Below, one piece after another: positions 46,224 to 56,920 of a DNA stretch of 64,000 bases. A program made the position numbers and the translations under genes. Source of the DNA: Sabellastarte sp. h YS-2021 (taxonomy: Eukaryota > Annelida > Polychaeta > Sabellida > Sabellidae); the NCBI GenBank assembly GCA_964017235.1, contig OZ024929.1, forward strand, positions 17,791,464 through 17,855,463, in the 5' to 3' direction. The notes below the pieces were generated by a model, which worked only from the letters and a program-made list of their open reading frames with translations, had not been told where the DNA came from and did not search any database. How positions within the stretch are numbered: the stretch's first letter is position 1; each line of letters opens with the position of its first letter.

Positions 46224-46505
46224 ATGACAGAGTGTGACAGTTCAACACCACAGGCTACTTTACACAGATCACAAAGTGCAGAAACTATAGCATACAATAC
46301 CTGTAATATTTGTGAGTCTGGACACGTCGTATCTAATGTATGCCAATGTGATGATCATGTTCTTCTAGAAAATAATATTGTTTTCTTAAAATGCTTCGAA
46401 TGTCAGCGCTTATTTCATTTACAGTGCATCAGTGAGAAAATAGATCTTGATAAGTTGCTGACAGTGGTTGAAACTGGCTATTTATGCAGTTTGTGCCAAA
46501 CCTAG
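46224..46505 (+). CDS. PHD-finger ORF immediately upstream of, and in frame with, the SAMD3-like ORF
   Basis: A 93-residue ORF starts at an ATG one base after a strong acceptor (ACATTATTTTTCAG, ending 46222). It has a C4HC3 PHD-type pattern: CNIC, then KCFEC, four residues to H (CQRLFH), two to C, then CSLC. PHD fingers bind histone tails or act as protein-interaction modules. It ends in TAG at 46503-46505, but the same frame continues for 14 sense codons into the ATG of the next ORF. The transcript is therefore either bicistronic or one PHD-PB1-SAMD3-like protein broken by a single stop. A loop of 25 residues between the second and third zinc ligands is long for a PHD finger. Confidence 0.7.
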   Translation: MTECDSSTPQATLHRSQSAETIAYNTCNICESGHVVSNVCQCDDHVLLENNIVFLKCFECQRLFHLQCISEKIDLDKLLTVVETGYLCSLCQT

Positions 46506-46547
46506 GGACTATATATAGGTGATAGCCAACTCAAAGGTGGGGAGACA

Positions 46548-47426
46548 ATGGCAGAAAAATATTGTATAAGCGCTGAAGCAAAACAACATGGTGTTTTTGC
46601 TAGGTGTGTTGGGGAATCTACCTGTGATTTGAATGTAAGGGTTGTTCTCAACTCGTCAGATATACGAAAAGTAAAACTTAAGATAGATGAACACACATCC
46701 CTGGATTCAGTCAAGAACTCCGTGAAGGACTCTGTAAATGTTAAAGGTAACTTTGTTCTACAATATTTGGACAAAAAATTTGGTGATTACTGTAATGTAT
46801 CCCATGTTAAAGAAATTGAAAACTTTAGCACACTGAAGTTGGTGCAGAAAGAAGAGGTAACTGATGCTGCACCTACAAGTCATAATGCAAATTTGCCCAA
46901 TTCGACTGAAGGTGTCACTGCCAGTGTTAGCCATGAGAAATGGCCAGAGTCGTTCCCTTTGCCCAATTTTGATGAAGTTGACCCACCATTGGCTGCTTAC
47001 TTGAACAAGAATGGTGGAGAAGGTAAAGTAAATCTAAGTGATGTTCACAGACGCAAAGTAATTAACTGCTTGGCTAACAGTATTGCAAGATTCACAGTGT
47101 ATCCAAAGTATAAAGATATTGATCATGTTTGTTTGAAGTTGATCACAAAGTTCCCTGCTCTACGAGATGGTGGACCAAGTGGATTCTCCTCCTGGTCAGT
47201 AGCCCTCAGGTATAAAATCTGCAATTTGAGGAAAACGTTGAAAGGTGTTTCTGAAGAAGTTGATGTAAACAAGCGTAAGAACAAGGATGATCCACCAAAT
47301 AAAGGGATTAAAAAACAAAGGAGGGGAATTACACGACAGTTTGTTGCTGAAGAAAGTGTAGAAGAAGGAGACCTCCAGAAGGAAATGCAAGAGGAGATGA
47401 AAAAATGGAGACCTGATCTGCTAAGG
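46548..47426 (+). CDS. SAMD3-like gene, exon 1: PB1-like domain and SAMD3-family domain
   Basis: First exon (293 codons) of a five-exon gene with exons 46548-47426, 51712-51822, 54094-54207, 54916-55014 and 56275-56580, giving 502 residues. Residues about 27-105 look like a PB1/ubiquitin-like domain (NVRVVLNSSDIRKVKLKI, GNFVLQYLDKKFGDYCNV). Residues 130-225 match the conserved region of SAMD3-like proteins (EKWPESFPLPNFDEV, NSIARFTVYPKYKDIDHVC, SWSVALRYKICNLRKTL). A basic stretch (KRKNKDDPPNKGIKKQRR) may be a nuclear signal. No SAM domain is seen, unlike vertebrate SAMD3. The exon ends CTAAGG, then GTAAGT, a consensus donor. ATG 46548 opens the frame after the TAG at 46503. The biochemical role of the family is unknown to me. 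Confidence 0.88.
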
Positions 47427-47559
47427 GTAAGTTGAGCATAGCTAACCCCTTAAAGTTATATCTGAAGGTACTGATAAAAATACTTAAGAAAAAAATCCGT
47501 TTGGGTCACACAAAGGCAATTTCTTTAAAATTAAAATATGTCCTAGAAGTAGTAATTAA

Positions 47560-50500
47560 GAGGCCCGTCTGGGACGCTTCTTTGTTTTCACCTAAGTTCG
47601 ACTGATTACCGCCGCAGGTTTATGGTCTCCCTTAAATAACTTCTTGATCTTTCAAATTTTTCTTTCCTTCTCATCTTTCTTTAAAACTATAGGGACGGGA
47701 AAAATTTGTGGGATACTTTGCGGAGATCTTAAGCTTTACTAAAGGTAACCTTAAGCATTTTTCATAAACACCCCATCATTGTGTTTTGGAAAAAAACACA
47801 CCAGTGCTATAAAATTTATCAGGTACATTCTGCACCAAATTTTGAAGGTCGGAAAGGATTTTCTGATGAATTGGACCATATATGTCTCAATGAGAGGCGT
47901 TTCATTTTCGTAAATTTTTTTAAAATGGGTACTGGGTCTGTATCTCAAAAATATTCGGCATTTTGTTGGATAACTTATTCAGCTACTTTTTCATAATCTT
48001 TCACATGCCAAAGTTTTAGCCCTGTATCTGCAATCTTAAGGTCACCTTAATGTCAATAAAGGGGGTTTAGCCCTCCAGTTCACTTAGTTTTTCACTTTTT
48101 TCAACCAAACTTGGCACATATATTTAGATTTGCCAAAGGAATATCCTGACTTTATGGTGACCTTAAACTCAAAGCCCTATGGCCTGTTTAAACTCATGAA
48201 ATTGGAATAAAATCCTCTGGCTCCTTTCTTTTTCCATTTTTTTATATCTAAATTATCACTGGTATTAAAATAGATCTAAATAATACTTATGGTCACCTTA
48301 AACTCAATATGAATGGAGTTGTAGCCACCTTAAAGAGAAATAAGGGGGTTTTCAGCCACCAACTATCTTATTGTTCAACTCACCGGAGTTAAACTTTGCA
48401 GACCTATAAAGGATGGCAAAAGGAACACTGTTATTTTATGGTCAACATATTATTCTCTACATTGGCCACATTATAACAAAATACCAAAACATAAATTTCA
48501 CTTACAGAAGAATGCATACTTTATCCTTAAGCCAAAAACAAGCCTTTACCTAAACTTGGCAAGCTTTAATGTATTGTTCATACAAAAGCACACAAAATAT
48601 CACTGGTTAAAACAGATACACACCAGCAGTAAAGAAATAGGAGATTTATTTTAAACATTATACTATCACTTGTAAAATAACAAACACGTCACAAGATTAT
48701 GAAAATCAAACTGACAATACTTTTTCCCCACACTATTCCAGTGAAAGGAGTATAAAAACACAAAAGCTTTTCATGATACGAGTGCTTGGATTGAACAACC
48801 TACATATGGTCTCCATTATAAAGAAACTTAATCCCCTGTTTCAAGTAAGTCTAATCAGAATGGGACCTTTGTCTGTCTTTTAAGGTAATCTTATAGTCAC
48901 ACAGAAGCCATCAAACATCTCGAACTACCATAGTCTCCTACAAAACATATAAAAATTTACTTGTAGGATTTGAAAATTATTTACACAAAATGTGAAAGGA
49001 AGACTGATTTCCCTTAAAAACTAATCACATACTTCCAGATGTTTAAGGTTAATTTTATCTGTCTGCATCAGATGACGAGGCTAGCTGAACCAACAATTAC
49101 TTCCCAAATACTTTCATACGTTTTAGAAGAAGTTTATCTGTCTGCATCAGATGACAAGTTTAACTGAACCAGCAGTTGATATTAATATCTTGCATATGTG
49201 TACAACACCACCAGTAGTTTCCCTTGTGGGAGTATCAGGCCTGCATCTTTCTTAATTATTTTTTTATAAATTTTTCATGCACTAAATCACTTATAACTTG
49301 AAAAGTATTACATATAGAGCATTTTGTTAAATGTGTTTTTTATGTAGTTTTGTGTCGGTTATAACATAGTAAAATTTCAGAACTGTAGACCCTTACATAA
49401 TTAAGTAATTGCTGTAAAACCTAAGCATTCTACTGCAGTAAGTAATCTTTTTCTAAACTGGATTTTATTTCAGTGAGGGGAGTGATGAAGAGATAGTCTT
49501 TTTCTGCTCAGATCTGCCACCTCCCCACTCCCCCCACTCAAATAAAAATGCATATGACAAAAGAATTTCCGTCTGTGGAGGATGGGGGGAAGTGAGATGG
49601 GGAAGTGAGATTATGTGTGTGCCAAATTAATCTGTAAGTTGTTTTTTCTTGCAAGCAATAACTCTGAAGCAAATTCATTAACTTTTGAACAAAACGTCTT
49701 AAGCACTTTGGTTCACTGGATTTGATGAGTGTTTTTGTTAAGTTTTTAGTTGAAGCACAATCAGTAAATATAAATAATAGTTCTTAAGCATATTAGCCCA
49801 CTGCATTTAATTAGTGTTTTATACTTAAGTCTCATGCTAGTGACATTTGTAACAGAAACGTCTGTGGTCAATGTATCCCTTACACTTGAGACCTCTTCTC
49901 TGAGAACATTCCCAAAGAATGTAGGACATCCAGAATTCGGGGAAAAATGGCTCCTGGAAAAAATGCCTCCTAGAAAAAAGATCTGGAAAAAATGCCTCCT
50001 ACAAAAAATGCCTCCTGAGAAAGAAATGTTATTTCAACTTGTAAACATGTTATACAATGAAAACTATAACGTACAATATCAAAAACATGTTAATTTCAAA
50101 TATGTTTAGTCAAAACCAGAATATACAATATCACAAAGTACAAATTTTTACAAATATCTTCTTGAAAGGGTATCCCTTCAGCTGTACTCAGTACCAGTTT
50201 AAAACCAGGATTTGTGGCCTTTATGGCTTAGAATGTGCATTCTTATCAAATTACAACATAGGTTATCCCCTCTGTATGGAGCTGATTGCAGTTAGATGCA
50301 CTAGGAGGGGCAGAAATATACTTAAAGAAAAACATGGAAACTGTCATGGTGGAAACTAGGAATGAGCAGCCAGCCAAAAGAGTGAGAAGAACCAGCAAAA
50401 CCTTGCAACAGAAACTTTACAAGAGAAACTTAAGTACCTTTCTACAGCTAAGCAAAATGGGTAAAAGACTGTAAATTTTTGACAGACATTGGCAACTATA

Positions 50501-50882
50501 AGACTCAAGTGGAAAAATGAAAATGCCTCTGAAGTTGTAATGTGAACCTGTAGTATTATAATACTTGAAAGAACTTTTTTTCTTAGGAGGCATTTTTTTC
50601 TAGTCACAAAATATTCAGGAGGCATACATGTATTTTCTAGGAGGCATTTTTTCCAGGAGGCATTTTTTCCGCATACCAGACATACATTCTTTTGAGAAGT
50701 AAATTTCACACCTACAATTTCTCTTCTGCCAAGCTTTAATTTGTTAAATATAGTAACATACACAATGCAATAAAGTTCACATTTTCTATTCCTTATGATG
50801 CATATATTGACATCTTTTACAGATTACTTCGCACTTTTTCATCAGGGCCGCTTCGTTTTTGTCAGCAAAACCTTTTTTCTAG
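47560..50882 (+). mobile_element. Helitron-like element in intron 1 of the SAMD3-like gene
   Basis: The left end (TTAAGAGGCCCGTCTGGGAC, GCTTCTTTGTTTTCACC, TATGGTCTCCCTT) and right end (TTTTGTCAGCAAAA hairpin, then CCTTTTTTCTAG) match the termini of the 33343-35493 element. The interior differs and has no long frame. It holds an inverted pair of GGAGGCATTTTTTC blocks (49930-50035 and 50575-50680). Gene splicing appears unaffected because the insertion is wholly intronic. Confidence 0.55.
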
Positions 50883-50984
50883 TTGTAGTACAATTTAGCA
50901 TTTATAAATGTCCAAATTAATGAAAACATCCTCTAATGTGCTGTGGAAATTCTGCTAAGGTTGATGTATTTCATTACATTTATT

Positions 50985-51215
50985 TATTTGGGGTTTTACT
51001 TCCCTTTTAACACTGTACAGGTCATATCACGACGGGTAGTTTGAACGGCAGAGGAAACCAGTACATAGAGTTTGTTAGGGTTCTGTACTGTAAACTGCCG
51101 ACCAACGGCAAGCAACTACCAGCTTTCCCACTTGAGACCATGGCGGGGATCGAACCCCAGCCTCAGAGGTGGGAGGCGAGAGTGTTGCCACTCTGCCACC
51201 GTGGCCCCTGTATTT
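50985..51215 (-). mobile_element. tRNA-derived SINE
   Basis: On the minus strand the head reads GGGGCCACGGTGGCAGAGTG (A box) and GGGGTTCGATCCCCGCCATG (B box). The body follows, ending at the left in the complement of TTTGGGGTTTTACTTCCC and TCATATCACGACGGG. The body resembles the conserved core of molluscan and other lophotrochozoan SINEs as I remember it. It is intronic, about 500 bp before exon 2 of the SAMD3-like gene. Confidence 0.8.
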
Positions 51216-51711
51216 CATTAGAACCTCTGGATATTCAAGTGGATTCAACAATATACCATAATTATCCTGCATGGGTACCTAATATGACAAAGTAGTTTAT
51301 TAGACCCATGAAAAGGTCAATGGGGTATAAAATAAGGAAGTTTTATCACAAGGATCAGGTCTTTCTGATAACAACTTCTTTCATCTGGAATTTCATCTAG
51401 TCAAGTGAGGTTCCCCCTTACAAATTAAAAGGATTCAGTCATTTTTGCTTTTTTTAAATTGCTTATGTTTTATTTTAACCATTTAAAATTAGTCATTTAT
51501 TCTCAGCTTTCAAGATATCCCTGATAGAAGCATTCTCTGTTGCAACATTGATGTGTTATGGTAATATTTTGGTCAGAAATGCTAGCGTCTGTTGTACTGG
51601 TATATATAAAGGCCAGTAGCCACATATTTTTCCATTTCAATAGTTAAAACATTTGAAACACCAAAAAAATTCTAGCATGTTATTTGAACTCACAATTTTG
51701 CATTAATATAG

Positions 51712-51822
51712 GTCAAGAGACTAATGGATGCAACATGGTCGAAAAGATGGAAGTTCATTAATTCTGATCCCCCAGTATGTGCTATACTACAGCAATGGCC
51801 AGCTTATAGACTCTCAAGTTTG
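51712..51822 (+). CDS. SAMD3-like gene, exon 2
   Basis: 37 codons, acceptor ATATAG before 51712 and donor GTAAAG at 51823, phase 0 at both sides. It encodes VKRLMDATWSKRWKFINSD and then CAILQQWPAYRLSSL. In SAMD3-like proteins the equivalent helix region follows directly on the segment encoded by exon 1, which supports the join. Confidence 0.85.
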
Positions 51823-54093
51823 GTAAAGCCTAATATTAATATAATACTTTCAGTAAATTTCTGTATCTGTCAAAAAGTATAGAGCTTCATGTGTTACAGG
51901 CGCATAACCCAGGGTGAATAACACAGTAAAAGACTAAACTATACTATTTATTGTACTAAAGTTTTCTTAGAATGCCGTACAGTATTTTTTCAGTATGAGA
52001 GAAGGAATTAAGTTCCAAAGAGGTTGTGTTACTGGTTATGACCTCAAAAACAGTTAATAACTTTGTTTCGGTAAGATTGGTAAGATCTAAAAGCATCAGT
52101 GAGAGACATGAAAGTGTTGAGATAAAGACTTGGTGTTGTAAAATTAATGCCTGTAATAACTAAGGCTGTGATAGATTACCCGGTTACTCAAAAACAATCC
52201 AAATTCTTTAAGAAAACGAGTACAAACTGGCGAAGCGAGTAACCCAAAAAATATTAAATATAGCATAAATCAATGAAATACTTGGATAAACCTAAGTATT
52301 CTGTCAGATTTCTTTAACTGACATTAGTTTTTCACCTAATTTTCCTTATTTATACTTATATTTAACAATTTTGTGTAATGGTTTGTTTACATCATCTGCT
52401 ATGTTTGCTTCACCGCTACTTCCACTGGGTGACAACTAAAAATGGTTACCCTAATTCGGATTGGTTCTTTCAAGGCGAATACCAGGTATCGTTTTTCTAA
52501 CAAAGTCACAGCCTTAGTAATAACTGATAGACCTATTTAAAGTTTAAACTTTTGCAAGAATGTGCTATAACATTATGCTATGGTGACCTTAGAAGGCCAA
52601 GCTTCTTCATGTCACCCATCTGGCCATGGCATTAATGTTAAAGGTAACAATGAAAACAGATAGCATAAAATGCCATTGAGAGTGATCAGGTGCTGTCCCC
52701 CTTTTGTCTAGAATAAGTACAAGATATTTGTTCAAGGAAAAAAATTGTTAAGACTTTATCTGGATTGGATTCATCTTTGTAAAAGACCGAGCTGCAGTTA
52801 AACTCAACCATATATGAAAATATGATTGATTGCAATTCTCTTGCCCCTCTGCTTTGGAGATATCAGTTAGAAAAATATGTGAACACTTGCTCACTGACAT
52901 TTAATTTTGGGTGAATTTTTGCAACAAGGATTTTGAAAAACTCAACTATATTGTACTGTACTTTTAGCCATTGCGGATTTCTTAGAATTTGTTGAAATCT
53001 AGGGATGGATCAACAACCGAAGTGTCAAGATATCAAGTGCACTTTATTGAAATTCTGTGATGGGCTTTACAACTGCCATCCCACTGGTCTGGATATATAA
53101 TGAAAGGAAAACATAAAATATTGGAAACAAAACTCCAAAAGAAACTTATACCCCTTTTTTGGCATTTGCAGCCTTTTATAGCAATTTTGTGGTAAATAAG
53201 GTACTTTAGAATCTTCATCTGGCTTGTCAAGATATATAATGGAAGGAAAATTTAAAATAATGGAAAAAACCCAGAAATATGACAAAATTAGACACTTTTA
53301 TTCCAAACTTTTGTGTATTTCAATAGTTGATTGTGATTATGTTTAGAGGAAACATCCATGTTTTTGCTTCAAGAATTTTCTTTCTCAATTATATTGGGGC
53401 GTACTAAAATGTGACTCCCTTAATCGGAATGGTTTTAAATTGGCAACCATCCGATAGCACATTTTTGAAACCAACCCATCCCCATTAAAATCTTTATCAA
53501 AGTTTGATAGGTAAATATCTTTGGTGTCTTTTGGGTTCCCTGTGTTGTATTTACTATTCTAATCCTATTCCTTCTGCTTTAGTTAAGCTTTGTTAGCTAA
53601 TGCAAATGTCCCTTCATGGAGTTTTGACAAACATATTTGTCACTACAGTGCATGTGTTTGGCAGGCATTGTGTTGGAATACTCGAGTTTCATGACGAGTC
53701 AATTTGAATCAAACTCAAGTCAATTACAATACTGAATACCTTGTGTATATATGCACTAGTATGCTTCCTTTCACAATAAAATCTTTATCAACAAAATTTA
53801 TCATATTTACTTTCAAACTAAGGATTAACATCCCAATATTTTGACAAGTAAGATGATTGGTTTTGATTGGTTGTTTTATCAGGTAATGTATATGGAGAGA
53901 ATTCATTGGTTTAGAGTCATAATAGGAAAACTTGAAGGAAATATTAAGTAAACGAGACAAATTGGGCTTTTATTGCATCTTTGTACACAGGCAAGTGGTT
54001 TATGTATGTATTTTTCCAATTGTTTTATTTATGCTTTTAAAGAACTCAAATTTGCAATAAGCCAAACTCACATTCACCAATTTATATCTTCAG
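51823..54093 (+). other. Intron 2 of the SAMD3-like gene
   Basis: 2.27 kb of AT-rich sequence with GT and AG ends. No coding frame or repeat family stands out. Confidence 0.7.
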
Positions 54094-54207
54094 CTCTATG
54101 AAGATTTTTATCGCCTTACAAAAGTACGGATGGAAGTTGCATTCAAGAAAGGACTGGACATGGTCCATCAAAAAATTGCTACTGAATCTGATGACACTGC
54201 TGTTACT
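54094..54207 (+). CDS. SAMD3-like gene, exon 3
   Basis: 38 codons, acceptor TATCTTCAG and donor GTAAGA, phase 0. It encodes LYEDFYRLTKVRMEVAFKKG and then LDMVHQKI, matching the family segment EF-x-RITT-x3-ESTF that follows the WPAL segment. Confidence 0.85.
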
Positions 54208-54915
54208 GTAAGATATAAACATGTTATAGTTGATGTTTCATTGATTTGTACTAGACAACAATATATAAAGCATATTGAGTGACTTCATGCTTAGAATATT
54301 TTTGATAATACTGTACAGACATCACTATTGAATGTAAAAATATTTCAATATTGAGGTTACATTTTTGTCTCCAAACCATGGCAAATCCAGGATACTGAAA
54401 ACTTTGTGTTGTACATAGTATATACCCAATCAAAGAGATATACCCACAGAAAGTAGAAAGGAGTTCATGAAAGCAAAATGTGGGATTTCCGAAATAACTT
54501 AAAATTTAAAAAAACAGATAGAAGTTTATAATTTCTCTAGATTTAGGGTTTCTTTACAATATTTGAAGATAATACTGATACATGCATCTGTTATGATCTG
54601 CACATCAATATTGTCCATGCTATCCTGATACATATTGACAATATTGATAAACAGTATACCCACTAGCTAGAACCTCTTTTGTGAAGTACCATTATCCCAC
54701 AAACTTAGGTTGAGAAAAGGATTGATCTCCTTGAGGTTTTGGGTGTATAAATTCAGTCCATAACTTGACACTCATATTTAGAAATGAAACAAAATGGGAA
54801 ATATTTTAGATGTCTAACTTGTTATTGTTTAATATCTATAAGAATAAATGTGTCTTAATTTCATAAAACCACTTGTTGAGTTGTACTATTTCACCTATGT
54901 ATTATTTTTTTCCAG

Positions 54916-55014
54916 GATAAGGACAGAGAAGAACTTCTAAAAATTCTTCCAGATGTTTTAGGATTGAGAAGTTGTAAGGGTAGTGAAAAGCCTCATATAA
55001 TAAAAAAATTCAAG
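54916..55014 (+). CDS. SAMD3-like gene, exon 4
   Basis: 33 codons, acceptor TTTTTTCCAG and donor GTATGT, phase 0. It encodes DKDREELLKILPDVLGLRSC and then KPHIIKKFK. This is the most variable part of the family, so the join rests mainly on the splice signals and the kept frame. Confidence 0.8.
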
Positions 55015-55316
55015 GTATGTGTTTGCTATGGAATTATTCATTTAAAGACATAAACATCTTTGTTTCACATTTACTGATGGTAAGTCGTTTGGCTGTGTGG
55101 ATATTGATATTGAATGTAAAGATATTTCAAAATCGGCTGATATCACTTAATGTTCTGAATCCGGCATGCTGTGAACATTTTGTTCAAACATAACCCCAGG
55201 AAGTGAAATTTTCCAAAACAAAACATGGCAATTTTCATCAAAAAAGCATTGAAAACTACAAATAAGCTAGATAATTTTTTTAAGAATTTAGGCTTTACTT
55301 CAAATATTTGCAGTTT

Positions 55317-55760
55317 TTACCCAACAGCCATTGAGGCTCTGTGGGTTTTGTTTTCACCTATGGTGTCTGGATGGTTGGGCTGGGCTGGATGGTTTTTGGC
55401 TGGGCTGTTTCTCAGAAATCGTAAAGTGTAAGAAGTTGATACTTGGTAGACACATTATTTGGGGGTGTAGGTGTGCAACGTCATGGAGTGACCTTGATTT
55501 GACTTTTGCTTTAGTGACCTTGACCCTAAAAATCATGTCTGGGCCATATCTCAAAACTGTAAAATGGAGGAAGTTGACACTTATAGGGATGTCAGTTTGG
55601 CGAGGTGTAGTTGTGCAATGTCATAGTTTGGCTTTGATGTGACCTTGCTATAGTAACATTGACCTTGAAAATCTTGTCGGCCATATCTCAGAAATTGTAA
55701 GGTGTGCAAGGTTGATATGTGGTAGGTTTTAGGTATGCTAATTCATAGTGTGACCTTTTA
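55317..55760 (+). repeat. Diverged copy of the 43.7-kb tandem element in intron 4
   Basis: It starts ACCCAACAGCCATTGAGGCT, then repeats AAGTTGATACTTGGTAGAC and GTGTGCAACGTCATGG-type blocks about three times, more diverged than the 43690 copy. Confidence 0.7.
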
Positions 55761-56274
55761 TCTTGGCTGTACCAAAGTGTGTGCACGTGTCATATTTAAG
55801 ATATAGTTCTCTCAGGACAAACATACATGGTTTGCTGTTACTGATTATTTATGCAACTTTACTAAATTGTGCTATTTCCATTGACAGCAATACTTCAATC
55901 ACTAAATTTTACAGCTTCATAATTTCTACTTTAATTATTTATGCTGCTACCTTGCTATTTAATTGTCCTGTTTTGATATGGTAGCTTTACATACATTTTT
56001 TTCTCTCTTAGTCATTACTTTCTCTACTATTTACATACATGTATTTATATTGTATCACTTCTGTATCTCATGGCATTTACTGTAGATTACCAGGGTACTG
56101 TTAAATACAGGTCCCTCCCATGCTATTTATTTGTGTGTAATCATTGTACTTGAAGTAAGAAAACAAACAGTATTCATCAGAGAAGTCTTATACTTGCTAA
56201 CTTAATAAATTGCAGCGTAGTAGTGTTTACTTGATACTGAAGTATTGTAACAACTTCCATCCTTTGTTTCACAG

Positions 56275-56580
56275 GAGGGATCATGTGAAGAAGACATAAT
56301 TCAAACAGAGGATCTAATCTTCATTGCAGCAGTTGACACTGATGATGTTGGAGAAGACCCTCCAACCTACAGTATTGTTGTTGAAAAGGAAATTGTAAAA
56401 GAAGAATTGTTAGACTTGCAACAAGCAGTCATGTTTGCCATGGCATTAATTTGGGTCTGCAACATAAAATACCCAAAGCCCATCTGTATTTGGGAATTTT
56501 TGGAAAAGATAGTGTTACAAATTGACCCTGGAAATCTCTCACCAAAACTTGCCCTATTAAAGGCAAAATATAATTTGTAA
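56275..56580 (+). CDS. SAMD3-like gene, last exon with conserved C-terminus
   Basis: 101 codons and a TAA, acceptor TTTGTTTCACAG before 56275. It encodes DLIFIAAVDTDDVGEDP, YSIVVEKEIVKEELLDLQQA, VMFAMALIWVCNIKYPKP and ISPKL-type ending NLSPKLALLKAKYNL. The block AMALIWVCNIKYPKP plus the terminal SPK-x2-LK is the hallmark C-terminus of SAMD3-like proteins (usually AL-x-YALNL-x-YPK). With the upstream exons it completes an unbroken 502-residue protein. Confidence 0.9.
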   Translation, partial: EGSCEEDIIQTEDLIFIAAVDTDDVGEDPPTYSIVVEKEIVKEELLDLQQAVMFAMALIWVCNIKYPKPICIWEFLEKIVLQIDPGNLSPKLALLKAKYNL

Positions 56581-56660
56581 AGAAATTATCAATACTGGTC
56601 AGTGCATTATGACCTTTCACTTAAATCTCATGCCATATTCCCACTTGGGTTATTGAACAC

Positions 56661-56666
56661 AATAAA
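56661..56666 (+). terminator. Polyadenylation signal of the SAMD3-like gene
   Basis: AATAAA lies 80 bp after the TAA stop, at normal distance for a short 3' UTR. Confidence 0.6.
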
Positions 56667-56756
56667 TATTTGAAAGTTAGCTAGAACTGTAATTTTCTCA
56701 GAAGTACATTGTTTTCACAGATATTAATGTATGTTATGATTAATGTGGCCTTTGAG

Positions 56757-56920
56757 ATAATTCAAGCAGAGGATGTAATTTTTATTGCAGCAGTTGATAC
56801 TGATTATGTTGGAAAAGATATTGTTGCAAATTAAGTAAAGACATTTTTAATACTGGTCAGTACATTATTACCTTTTCACTTGACCCTTAATGCCATATTC
56901 CTACCTAGGTTAAAAAAGTT
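56757..56920 (+). pseudogene. Degenerate partial duplicate of the last exon and 3' UTR
   Basis: 56762-56825 repeats the start of the last exon (CAGAGGATGTAATTTTTATT against CAGAGGATCTAATCTTCATT). It then jumps over about 190 bp to the stop-codon region and 3' UTR (AATACTGGTCAGTACATTAT against AATACTGGTCAGTGCATTAT; ATGCCATATTCCTAC against ATGCCATATTCCCAC). It is a tandem copy with an internal deletion and cannot encode the domain. Confidence 0.85.

Noticed and set aside
50057..50474. Frames of 100 and 62 codons in intron 1
   Set aside because: They lie within the Helitron-like insert, have no motif and fit chance expectation.
51120..51215. Possible tRNA gene from A and B boxes
   Set aside because: The cloverleaf arms do not pair well and the sequence continues into a SINE body, so it is a tRNA-derived SINE head.
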